Assembly: GCF_963422355.1 (NCBI RefSeq)
Contig: NC_085098.1
Span: forward strand, 4,932,265 to 4,996,264
Source of the DNA: Corticium candelabrum
Taxonomy: Eukaryota > Porifera > Homoscleromorpha > Homosclerophorida > Plakinidae
Direction: 5' to 3'
Length of the DNA: 64,000 nucleotides
Shown: positions 49,501 through 61,500 of the stretch, in pieces
Layout of the letters: each line of letters opens with the position of its first letter
Numbering within the stretch: position 1 is the stretch's first letter
Made by a program: the position numbers and the translations under genes
Notes under the pieces: model-generated
The model's database searches: none
What the model was told of the DNA's origin: nothing
Seen by the model: the letters and a program-made list of their open reading frames with translations, nothing else

Positions 49501-52500
49501 GTAGGAGATATTATAGGGCAAATTCATCCTTTCCGATTTCATGCTGCCCTGGGAGAGCTGATTAAGATTGCCAAGCAACTATTTGAACGTCTTCGACTGC
49601 ATGACGTAAACAGCAGTGCACTGGAGGAAGCGGGCGAACTGCTGGACTCGTGCAGAGAAAAGTGGAGAAATCGTGCAAATGTTGTTGTTGAAAGTGCTTC
49701 CGCTGCGATCGACCCTATCCAAATGTTAGATGAAGAAGAAATACACGTTAGCGAGCACAGGGAAGCGATTACATCGCAGCTTGTGAGGTCCCGTTCTGAA
49801 GATCATAGTTGTGTAATAGAGTCAGAAGCAGAAAGCGTGGAAGATGATCTAAATGACGATATTCGGGGGTACTTTGGCGAGTGTGTCGAAGAGACGGCCA
49901 TCGAAGATTCGTATCAGATGGACGACAATGAAGTATTACTCACACCAGTCGACGAGAAACCTGTTGGTAGTGTTGCGGATGAAACAGCCTTTGAAGGAAG
50001 CGAAAACGGTCAATATTTCTTACATACTGGTTTAGCAACAAACAATTACGCGAAGACATCGAGAATAGAGAAAGAACAGGTGTCTATTCCAGTTTCGAGT
50101 AGTAATGTTACTGAGGATGAGTATGTTGACGACGATACGGACGACTATGCACCTATCGAGTATTTTCCCGATGATACCACAAACTATGTAAACTATGAAG
50201 GAGAAATTGCCAAGTCGGCTCCTCAAATTTCAAGAGATTTTGCTAGTGATGATGATGTTGACGACACGGATGACTATGCATCTTTTGAGTATTTTCCTGA
50301 TGCTGGCACAGACTCTGTAGATGAGACACGTTATCTACAAGAAGAAACTGCTAAGAAGTTTGAATTTCAAGACGATTTTGATAATGTTCTTTGTAGGTTG
50401 GAAAGTCTTACAGCTGCACTAAGCGATGAAACTGTGTCCTTCTTACTTAGGAAATATACGACTACGTTGGGCCATCTCAAGAAAGCTTCAACTAATATCA
50501 ACAGGCCAGTTTTTCTGTTTCGAGATGGCTCAGTCACTCGCGCTGTCAAGGAAGGAAAGTCCATAATTTTTGAAGACATTAACTTGCCATCGCAGGCTGT
50601 CGTTGAAAGACTGAACTCGCTGTTTGAATCCGGTAGAATTTTATATGTCAGTGAAGATGTATCTGCATTGAATGACCCCTCGTCTACTGACACATCACAT
50701 CACCGCGGCAATAATGGTATTCAAATGGTAGATGACGCTCAAATATTGGCTACAGTACACGTTGACAACTTGTCTGAAAACGTAAACCTAAGCCCTGCTT
50801 TGCGTTCTCGGTTCTCAGAGATTCTAGTTCCTCAACTGTCTTTGGATGATATCGGAATGGTCTGTGAAAATCGCTGTCTGAACACAACTGGTCTGAAGAC
50901 ATACGCAGGAAAGGTACGGACTGCAATGTTATCAGTGCAAGAGAAACTCTTCAATGGAGGACTTGGTTACTTCACGTTAAAGGAAGCCATGACATGGATA
51001 ACCGTGATGGATGGATTAGATGTTTCTCTTAGAAGAGCAGGGGCTGCGGTTAGCTGGATGGATCTCTTTCTTGTTGCAGGACGATTGGTTTTGCTGGACT
51101 CGGTTCCTCCTGAGAGAAAGGATGTTGTTCGTGCTGCATTATTAGGCATTTTGGAACTCTTTGTTAAAGATTTTGAAGAGATCAAAAAGGCAGCAGTATC
51201 GAAAGAAGTACGAAATTGGATTGAGAATATTGGTGGATTTGCTAGTGATGACATAACGGATATGATAACAGTTGCGAATGGATACATTAAAGTGAAGCAG
51301 TTACCTATTGCGGCTGCTGCAAGCCAAACGGTGTTAGGTCAACTGAACGACGAATTTTTACAAGAAAGGTTTCAGTTTACAACTACAAAAACAAGTATGG
51401 ACAACGTCATTAGGATTTTGGCTTCGTTAGCATCCGACTCCGCTCTTCTTCTTGAGGGTCCTCCAGGAATAGGAAAAACGTCTATTGTGGAGCAGACCGC
51501 TAGATTGCTTGGATTCGAAGTCGAGAGAATTAGTTTTACAAAAGACACGTCCGCTGATGTTTTGATTGGATCGTACATTCCAAGGGCAGAAAAAAGTACT
51601 GGTGAAATGGTGTTTACTTGGCAAGGCGGACGAGTATTGGAAGCGTACACTGGCGGTCGTTTCTTGCTGCTTGATGAAATCAATCTAGCTTCACAGGAAG
51701 TTCTTGATGAGCTAAAGACAATTATAGATTCAACAGTTTCTCAATATACTGTGAGAGGACTCGATCAAACAGTAGACCGTCATCCAGAATTTAGAGTGTT
51801 TGCTACTATGAATCCAACATCAGTGGGAGGTGGCAGAGCCAAGCTACCTCAGTCGGTTGAGAGTTTGTTTGTTAAAGTACATTTGCAAGAGTACTCACTA
51901 GAAGAAGAAGCACATATATGTGTTGATCAGTTTGATGCGAAAGGTTTAATAGGTGATGATGGACTTAACAAAGAAGATTTACGCAATCTGGTACAGCTGC
52001 ATCGCGATGTCAAAGAGATGGTTGATCGCAAAGAAATTGGAAAACAAGGCGGACCATATGAACTTAATGTGCGAGACCTTCTAAAAATGCGAGATGTGTT
52101 GTACGGAAATATCTTTTCTTTGAGGTCACATCTTGAGCTCAACGAAGACGAAAGACAGTCGAAGGCAGCAAGACAAACGTTCGTCAACGACAATGCTCGT
52201 ATTGCAGCTTTACGAACGGCGAGTGAGTTGGTGTACAGTAAACGATTTTCTAGTATTGAAGATCAAAGGAAAGTTATAACGGCTGTTGACAAGTTATTTC
52301 CGTCTGCGGGTATAGCCGACCACATTGTTCACGATGTTACTATAGACGTGAACTTGCCCAACAGCGTTCAGATTGGATTTGTGTATTTGACGAAAGGCCA
52401 CGAAGAATCTCCGTTTACTCCACTCCTTTCGACAACAACACTGAATCAGCAACTTCAACTTCTTGCATCGGCTGTTGTCAGTGGGCGTGTTGTCTTTCTG

Positions 52501-52537
52501 CAGGGGCCAACATGCTCACGTAAAACGTCACTTGTTG
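43545..52537 (+). CDS. Giant midasin-like AAA+ protein, exon 2 part 1 (AAA1 to AAA6 start)
   Basis: One frame is open from the acceptor at 43544 to a stop at 52584. About 850 residues of unrecognised N-terminal sequence lead into tandem AAA_5/midasin-type modules. AAA1 has GETGVGKS (residue about 947) and WLLLDELNLA. AAA2 has GPEGCGKS (1395) and WLLLDNV. AAA3 has GPAATGKT (1716) and FFLADEFNLA. AAA4 has a degenerate GPTTFKTK (2044), an acidic insert of about 300 residues and IIFEDINLP (2437). AAA5 has GPPGIGKT (2731) and FLLLDEINLA. AAA6 has GPTCSRKTS (3080). Sensor-1-type FATQNP and FATMNP follow. Six modules in one chain should form a dynein/midasin-like ring; midasin remodels pre-60S ribosomes. 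Coding sense ends by frame break at about 52537. Confidence 0.88.
50127..50333 (+). other. Duplicated acidic motif in the AAA4 insert
   Basis: Within the low-complexity acidic insert, DDDTDDYAPIEYFPD is followed about 40 residues later by VDDTDDYASFEYFPD. This is an internal duplication of at least 15 residues. The insert splits AAA4 between its Walker A-like and Walker B-like segments. Confidence 0.8.
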
Positions 52538-55500
52538 TGAATTATCGCGTCTATGTTGTCGCAAACTTCATGTTATACCGCTAAGTGAAGATACGGATAC
52601 CGACCGCCTCATTGGCCACTGGACACCTCGCCGCGTGATCACGAGTTCTGCACTTTCGATTGACAAGTGCCGCTCAATATTTTCTAAATGTTTGAACTGT
52701 TTACTGAGTTTGGGTTTATGGTCAACAACTGTGGATGACGTGCGGATAGAGTTGCTCTACGATGTTGGTGTAGCACTGGAAGCGTTTGAACAAGGGGGCT
52801 CTGAAAATGCTGCAGCTTTGATAACCGCTTTCACTAGACTGTGGAACGCGTTTCAGCGTCTTGTCGACACTCGTGAGATGAAAAACGTTGAGGCAACCTT
52901 TAGTTCGGTTAGAGATCAGTTGATTAGAGAGCAAGCAGTTCTAAATGGAGCCTTGCAAGTACTGACACAATCAATGTCTATTTCGACAACCAGCACGACA
53001 GGATTCGAGTTTGTTGAAAGCACACTCGTGCAGGCTGTTCGCAAAGGCGACTGGGTATTGCTCGACAACTTGTCTGCAGCTCCTTCTGATGTTATCGAAC
53101 GAATCTTATCGTTGGCAGAATCTCCACAGAAACTTCATTTGTTTGAAAGTCCACAAAATGAGAAATTGTGTACTGGGAATGGAATCAGTTCAGGATTTCG
53201 GCTATTTGCTACTGTCAATCCTACTCGTCACACACAAACTCAGCTGTCGTCTGCGTTTCTTAATCGTGTTATCAGCGTTCATCTGCCAGAAGTTGATTAT
53301 GATGCACTGACCAAATTTCAACAGTCACGAGAAGCGCCTCTAGCCGACACGGAGTTGTATAAGATTATTGTCTCACAAATGCAGAGCGTTACTGCTTGTC
53401 GGGCATTGACGAAGACACTTGTTAAAATGCATTGTGAATTGCGAGACAGGTGGTTTCGGGGTGATTTGAAGACTGTCGGTAATGTGCAGCTAACTTTTCG
53501 AACGGCCCTAAGAACTTCTCAGCAAATTGTTTACATGAATCGTTTGGGAATACACCCCGTGAAAGCTTTAGTGACTGCTGTTGGACAGCATTACGTTAAA
53601 TGCTGTCGATTAGAAGATCAGTGGAATGTTTTGGCGCTTCTTGGTCAAGAACTAGAGTGCAAACGTACAGGGGCAGATTTGCAGCATCTTCTTCAACGGA
53701 ATGACAGGTGGCTTTCTGAGTCTCAGTCAGTGATGGAAATGTTACTGCCAAATATTCAAACCACGCTTGCAAACCTCGTTGGATTTGTTCTCGAATGCTT
53801 ATGCTATCATTTGAAGGTTTTGGAAAATGACAGAAGCGGGCAAGACTACGTTTCATCGGCTGTACATGCAATCTCAAGAGCAACCGATAACCTACTGACG
53901 CAAATTTCTACTACCAACCAACTTATAAATAGTCTTACTACACTTCGTTCACGTTGTGATTTAATGAAGTCGAAGGGGCAAAGCTTGGCTTTTTCAAAGT
54001 TAATAGAGGCAGTTGAGCAGTATGTCAAGACATACGAAGAAACGTCGTTGTCAACGTTGTCGTACACAGTAAAGGATGCCTCAGAACTGGCGTCTGCTGC
54101 CGAGAGCGTAAGGGCAGATCTTTATGCCATGGGAATTGAGATAGAAACTTGTATAGTGAAATCTTCGTTTGAAGATGCCCTTCGTCATCTGAACATTACG
54201 GGTAAGGTGGTAAGTACGATGAGATCAGTACACGAAACCATTGATCAGCATTCATGGTTATCAGTGTATTCGTTGCAGTTGTGCGAGAGAAACAGAGGAA
54301 GTGCGACAGCGATGCAAGAGGGTCTTGAGAATGTTCGTAATGCTATGTCTGTGTGTTATCAGCACGCTACTGTTGTTGACTGTGTCAAGAAACCTTTGCA
54401 ACTGCTGAATCTTGCTGTCGGCAATCTGCAACGAGACTTTGGTAGCCATGCTACAAAAAGCGCTACAATACTAACAACTGTTCATCGTATACTTCGAGAA
54501 CGGATTGTCATCAACTGTGATCGAGACCGCCTACTTGAGTTTTTGAATAATTACAAGCTACTTCCAACGCAGAACGTTGCACGATTGAAGTTGCTACTTT
54601 ATGCGATAGAAATGCTTTTCCTGTTGAGCTCGTCTGTTCCCCTTGCTCTCCGTGAAGTGAGTAATGTGGAATCAACTTATTTAGTAGAGAAGCTGCAAGA
54701 GCTGTCGTTACTTGAATGTGGTATTGACATTTGTAAGAGAGTTGAAAGTCTGCTGTCGGATAGTTTGGTCCCAGTGTTGAAGAAACGGGCGTCGATTCGT
54801 AACGCAAAGAGCAAGTTAGAAAGAGACGAGATGTTGCGCTGTACGGACGAAGATGTTAGTAGCAATGAAATTGCTGTGGAACGTGACCAGCACGACTTGG
54901 AAAAGTTGCGTCTAGTATTTGAAGAACAGAGAATGTCATTTGTTGAGAGTGAAGACACTCGGTTTGTTCGAATGTGGTACAGCGAAGCAATCAGGAAGAT
55001 TCATTGCCGTATTTTTCGTTGGTTAGCTGCTGAAAAGCAATCTATTGAGACCGACAGCGACGAGTTTCGACGGCTTCTTCTACACCTTCAGCCGAGAGAA
55101 CTAAATCTTTCTCTTGGTCCCTTGTGGATAGTGGTATTTTCGGAGTTGTGTGAGTTTATGTGGAGTTCTACTTCGTCTTGGGATGTGTACTTGATTTCGT
55201 CTGAAAGTGACCTAGAAAGAGAGTTGTCAAAACGATCCCTGCCGAACGCATTGGTGTTTGTGGCCGAGGAAGATCTTTATTATCCATTTGGCGTGGTTAT
55301 CTTAAATACAGTCAAAAATATGGTTTACGTTCTTTCTTTAGAGAGGAGGAGTAAGACCAGTCGTTCTAATACGCTTTTGGATCGCGTGGTAGCAACATTT
55401 GAAGATCATTCTCCTGGCTCAAGTACAATGCAAGTGATAGATATAAATGTGTCCACAGAGTCTTCAGTTTCACAGCTAACCCATCTGGCTTCCTTGCTAC

Positions 55501-58500
55501 CTGCAATAGCTCTCACAAAGATTTCTTTTACTAGTCCTGAACTAGAAATCGCTTTAATTCAACAAGAGGTCACCAGCTTTGAAAAGAAATTGTCAGGATA
55601 CTACCAAAGACTTTCGACTGTTTTAGAGAGATCGACTTCCGAAGTAACTGTCCGACACTACGTATTGCAAGTAGTCACAGTAGTTAATGATCTCAGCGAA
55701 GGTGTTTTTGGAAATCTGAACACGTCGATGACTGACACTAACAATGACGGAGAGAAAGATTGCAAATCTCTAGAGTCGCGCGTTGTTCAGATAAAGAGGA
55801 GCCTTGAACGGCAGTTGGATGGCTTCGTAAACAGTTTCATTCCACGAGATGTGCAAAAGTGTTTTCAAGTCTTGACAAAAGTGGAGCTTGCTATTTCTAC
55901 CCAGCTAGCTTGTAGTTCGCGCAGTGATATCGAGAATGAACGTCTGCCAAGAGATTTGCGTTTATTGAAAATGCTGCAAGATTATGGGAAGCAAAACACA
56001 AATTCGAAAGAGTTAACACAGTGGGGTTTAATGTGGCACGTAGTTAGGAAGATGTTGGCTGCAGTCGAAATTCTTGTGGATGACACATTTTTGGCCACTG
56101 GCAGTCGATCAACCAATTGGAGATTGTCAGAGGACTTTTATGCAGACTTACAATTTTGTTTGGTATTTGGAGATTGTAACGACGCTTTGTCATGCATATG
56201 CGCAAAATTTCAGAATATTCAATCTCATTTCTCTAATGCCATGAAATCTATTTGCGACTTTGGCGAAGAAGATTACAGCGTATACTCTAACAAACTATTT
56301 CAGTCTCATCTTCAACAAGCAGTAACTGTTGTTGAGAGCTTAGGCGAGTTTCTCTACGTCACAGGACTCGAACAATCAAGCAAAAGGAGAGAAACTTACT
56401 TTGAGCTAACGGAAGCAGTAACAGCTTGTTGCAATCCGAATCTAGAAGAAAAAATTTGTGACTCCGAAAGTGTGAAAGAGAGTTACCAGAAAATATTGGA
56501 CAAAGCTTTGGAACAGTTTATTCAAAAGTTAACAGAGATGTACAACGAAGTTTGGGAAATTGTTGATGTTGGTAGCCCATTAGTATTGTCGATGATGCTG
56601 GATATCCGTAATTCAGAAAGCATTTTAGCAGCACTTCGTCAGGGAGAAGACAGTCCTGACATCAATAATATCGCCAGGCCAAACATCCTTCATTCGCGTA
56701 TTTGTCATTATAGAAATGAAATTGATATGTTGCTCAAATCAAACAGAACAGAGAATGACGAGCTGCTATCTGTTGTGTCGAAAGAAATCATGCAAAAGAA
56801 ACCGGAAGATATTGCCGAGTCACCAAGTGCAGCCACTTTGACGTCAAACGATTGCAAACGTACAGAGGAACTCAGTGACCTACAAGAGACTTGCAACCAA
56901 ACATTAAGCTTGTGTAAAGCGGACGATTTTGTCGAAATTGAAATGATGAATAAAAAATTCAACTATTTGGTATCGTTTTGGTTTGTACAATCTTGCTGGG
57001 AAAGGATCTATATGGAGAGTAAACAACTTCATAATGATCTAGGCCATGTATATGGAAGGGACGACAAAGCACTCTTGAAGAAACAAGTTGATATTGCAAA
57101 TATGATTAGTCATGTAGACAAAGAAAGACAGCATTCGTCTATTGTAAGGAAGTTATTGTCACATACATCTCTCAGTTCAAGAGGTACGAAGGACGTTGTC
57201 ACATCGGTTTTGCAAACTCTGCTTAAAAAACGTTGGCAGTTTTGTTGTTCGGTTGGTACTAACTGCAAAGATGGTTTATATGGTTGTCGCTTACTGAAAG
57301 ACGTCTGCTCATCCGTAGCAAGAAATCCATTGGCGCAGCAGAAATCAAAACTCGTTAACGCTAAACAGATTCTTGACCTGTGTTTAAGTCGAAGTAAAGT
57401 ATTGAAGTCTCAGAAGGGAGTATTTGATGACGACACAGTAACGCGACTGCGGCCGTACAGTGTCATGATGACAGACTTGCATTTTATGCTAATGGCCACT
57501 GACGTAGACGGTTGTGAGTACTTTTTGGAATGTGAAATGGAGTTGGAAAGAGAGCTTTTTGTTCCGGGTCGGTGTGACTTAACAAGGCCGTCGTACCTAG
57601 CTCCAGAGAGTGAAGAAGCCGAGTTTGGCATGATTCGTCCTGTCACAATTCTTCTTGATGAACTGACCAGCGAAAGACAGTGTTGGGTTGGGCAGTTGAG
57701 AGAATTTCACTCTGAGTCCATGCATTTGTTTGTTAATGCTTTCAATAAGTTTTTCCAAGATCAAAACGTTGGAGTCGCAGCTGTTATTCGTCGGTCATAC
57801 CGATCACTATCAGAGCTACCGGAGTATAGTTTGTTGGTTTCCACGACTGGAGTGTGCGATTGCTTGTGGATATTGCAAAATGTCTTGATTGAACTCCAGG
57901 AAAACGGAGAACTAGAACTGACGTCCTTTTTCTTACTGAGGAAAGATAACGAATTGACAGAGCAGGCAAAGCAGACGTTAGAGACTGAAATTCGTCGTCA
58001 TAGCAAAGAAGGGGAGCATCATTCTACGGAACAAAGAGAGGCACAATTTTTTTCTGGTACTGACGATACTAAGAAACAGACTGTTGGAGTAATGAAAGAG
58101 GATGTAGCAGCTAGAGTCAAAGGTTTGCTCCCCGACCTTATTCGTACAAATCGCTGGCACCATATTAGGGACGCTCTACGTGATATAACGAACCACTTGA
58201 CCGTATTTAAAGATACTTGCTCCGACTATTTGACAAACTTGTGTCGGAAGTACGATTCTGTATCTAACACAGATGGTGCAAAACGTCTAGACACGAAATC
58301 TCTTTCTAGCAACATTGCATTGACTGATACCTTACTGAATAGTGCCTTGAAGTATACCCATGCAAGGCGGCAAGACCGGGATGTGCTCAAAGGATCATCC
58401 CAAGTGCAAGATGTCAAATGGAATTCAAATTGCGATGCAAAGAATGTTCAGCAGGCACTGTCTAAGGTTAGCAACTTTTGTTACAAAACATTTTCTAATG

Positions 58501-61500
58501 AACAGGAATCACCAGAATTTTGCAAGAAATTTCAAAATTTGATTCAATTTCTTACGTGTTGCGTGCAGTCTCTTTGTGCAAGCGTTGACGACATTGATCT
58601 TAAAATGGAGGGATTGACTAAATATCATAGCGGTAATGTACTCGAAGAGCTTTGTTCTACATCGGAGAAATTTGGTGACAATGTCAAAGAAGTGTTTCAT
58701 GAGCTTTCGCGACAATGCTCTCTGTCTGTGGCTAGTTCGTTAGTTGTGAGCAGAAAAGGACAGGTTGCTTTAGAACTTGCAGCACAATTTAGAGAGGAAG
58801 CATTTACCGTTCGTACTTTTAGTTCTAGTTTGGAAGGGCATTACCTACATTGTGTATCTTTGATGTTGAAGTTTGTGACTATCGTATTACTCATTGTCGA
58901 GAGACGACAAAAGGGCAGCTGTGACATAGATCAGCTGCGGAGGTGCCTAAAAAGACACGGTCCACTGATTGCAGACAAGTATTGTGGCAAAGATTTGAAA
59001 GTCGAGTTCAAAATGGTGTGTAATGAAATGCAAAGTGCACAACGACAACTCCATCGACCCCTAGAAATGCTATTGCTAGATTTCGTTGGAGATCCATTTG
59101 TTGCAACATCAATGGATGCACGTGTGGCAGAATGGTTGCAAAGAGGTGTGTCTGATACTTGTGTGATTGGAGAAGGTATAGGGAAAAATCTGAAGTGGTT
59201 TATGAGCATTCCTGATCTTAGAAGGAGGGAACTACAACACGTGGGAAGCGCTTTGTCAAAATTAGCGAGTGTGATGCAGCAAAAACTTGATGTTTTGGAC
59301 GATTTTGGTGGAATAGAGACAAACAGTTTGAAAAACAGTTACACTTTATTGGAAACGATACATCAACTATTTATCGAATTCGAAGTTCGAAAAAATGTGC
59401 AGACTCCGTCGAACGTGTTATTAGCTAACGGTACGCTTTTGGTTCGTCAGTTGCACTGTTCAACGTTAGATGCAGTTTTTGGTAGACTCATGCAGGCTTC
59501 CTGCTCAACAGCAGTTATGGACAACCATGCTGTTTGCATTATGCAGTTTTTGGATTCTGCATATACAACCTATCAAGTGGAGGGTTCGGAAGTATTAGAA
59601 ACTGAGTCCGTCAACGTTATGCACCTCGTTATTTCGTTTTTATTTGAAGGTATATTGACAACAGGACGTGTGCTGCGAAAGCACTTAATCGAATTACCTT
59701 ACTGTCATGGTCTTGCGTTTGACTTTCCCTCATTTCTGCAACAGTTTGCAAAAATTGTTAAAAACTTTCAAGCAATGTTGAATTGGCCGGTTACAACTAT
59801 TGACGTAACGGACACTTTAGAATTAGAAAAGTCTCACGTTGTAATGACAGAAGCTCGTGTGAAAGACGCTGTTTACGAAATGTCTTCGTTTCTTTTGAAA
59901 TACGACAATTTAATTTGGACAATGATGAGGGATACAACGATATCTTGGCTAAGGAAAGTTACAGGTAGTAGTTGTACAGGGGCTAAGGAGATTGTTTCTG
60001 TTAAGAATAGTCTAGCTGATCTTGAACATAGGTGGAAAACAGATCTAACCATCATTGTAGACACCGTTAATTCTGAACGCAAAAAGATGAAAGGCACCAG
60101 TATCTTGAAACGCGTTCTTGGTGCACCTGCTAAGTTAGTCAAGTCTCTTATGGGAACAACAGCAGACGTGCAGAGGAAGCTGAAGTCATATTTGGACTTA
60201 AAGGCTAGTATTGAAGATAATTTGACATCAGCTTTTCACGAAGTAGCAATTCTGTTACGCCATCATCCGAACACAAGCGACAAAATCCATGCTGACGTTA
60301 TATATCAGTTGTTGTCTGGTGTTGAGAAATACAACAATGAGCTGTTAGAGAAGGAAGGAGAAAGAGCTGATCTATTTTATATTGGAGAAACGCTTAAAGC
60401 TTCTTTGAAGATGATTCATGTGGATGCTCTTGTTCTGACATCAAAACAGACATTTGTTAGTCTTTGCTTAGAAGACAATCAAAATTGTTATTCAGATTCT
60501 TTGTCGCACGAATCTTGTCAACTAAGTATTTCCGTGCCTATCGAACAACTTCATTTAGTTTTGTTTCGTTTTGTTGTTGGTGAAAAGAAATATTCTTCCG
60601 CAAGGATTTTACGAACTCTTACTGATTCGATCAGAAACGTTTCAACACCTCAACAAAAAACGGTTGAATTCACAGAGGAATTTGAGAATGGCTTTAGGGT
60701 TACCACTACTCTAAGGTGCAAGTATGAATTTTGCTTGGAAACAACGGGTGATACAGCTGTAGGAAGTCACCAAAATGATTGCTACTTACTCTGTTGCAAA
60801 CGAGCTAGGGAGATAACGTCTTCAGCATGCCATCTAATCTATACCGAAAAGTGGAGCAATTATTCTCAAATTAATAAAGTTATATGTTCAGATGCCGAGC
60901 GCTTGCATGAAGTAGAAAATGACACGTTAAAGAAATGGGACCTCAATCAGACGGCAGGTGGCGGAGCAAAGGCATGCTTTGTTGATCTTGTGAATAGAGC
61001 AAGCTTAGCAAGAACGAATGCTACTCGAATAGTTAATGATCTTGAAGGCAAATCGTTTTCAGAAATTGAAGAATGTTGCAAAACGATGTCTGAGCTGTTG
61101 TCTGCAAAGATTGAGAGCGACATTGAAATGTGTCGATCACATCTTACCGTACTGACTGAGTGGAAGGTACCACACTGCCAGTCTTACTTTCCAAAACGGA
61201 GACCTCCTACAAATTTAAGTGCATGCTCTACTTCCTTGAGTGTTGTATGTCAAGAAGCGCTGGCCTTGGCAACAAACGACCTATGTACTGCAAAAACTGT
61301 TCAATCGGGTCTCGTATTACTTGCCATTTTGTCAGCTGAATCTGACAAGAACGAACAGTTTCGAAACTTGGAAAGAATTTGTCAAAACCTAGAAACGCCG
61401 AAATGGTTAACTGAACTTTTCCGCAATCGAGAAAGCAGTTTACAATCGTCAGTCGTGCTGTCAGGAGATTTACGCAAACAGGCAACCTATATACTCAGAA

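Noticed and set aside
49720..50340. Treating the acidic insert as the midasin D/E-rich region
   Set aside because: It lies inside AAA4 between Walker A and Walker B, with AAA5 and AAA6 after it, so its position does not correspond.
53011..53310. Plus-strand frame overlapping AAA6
   Set aside because: It lies in the first reading frame inside the region where the other frame carries the AAA6 Walker B and sensor motifs, so it is a shadow.
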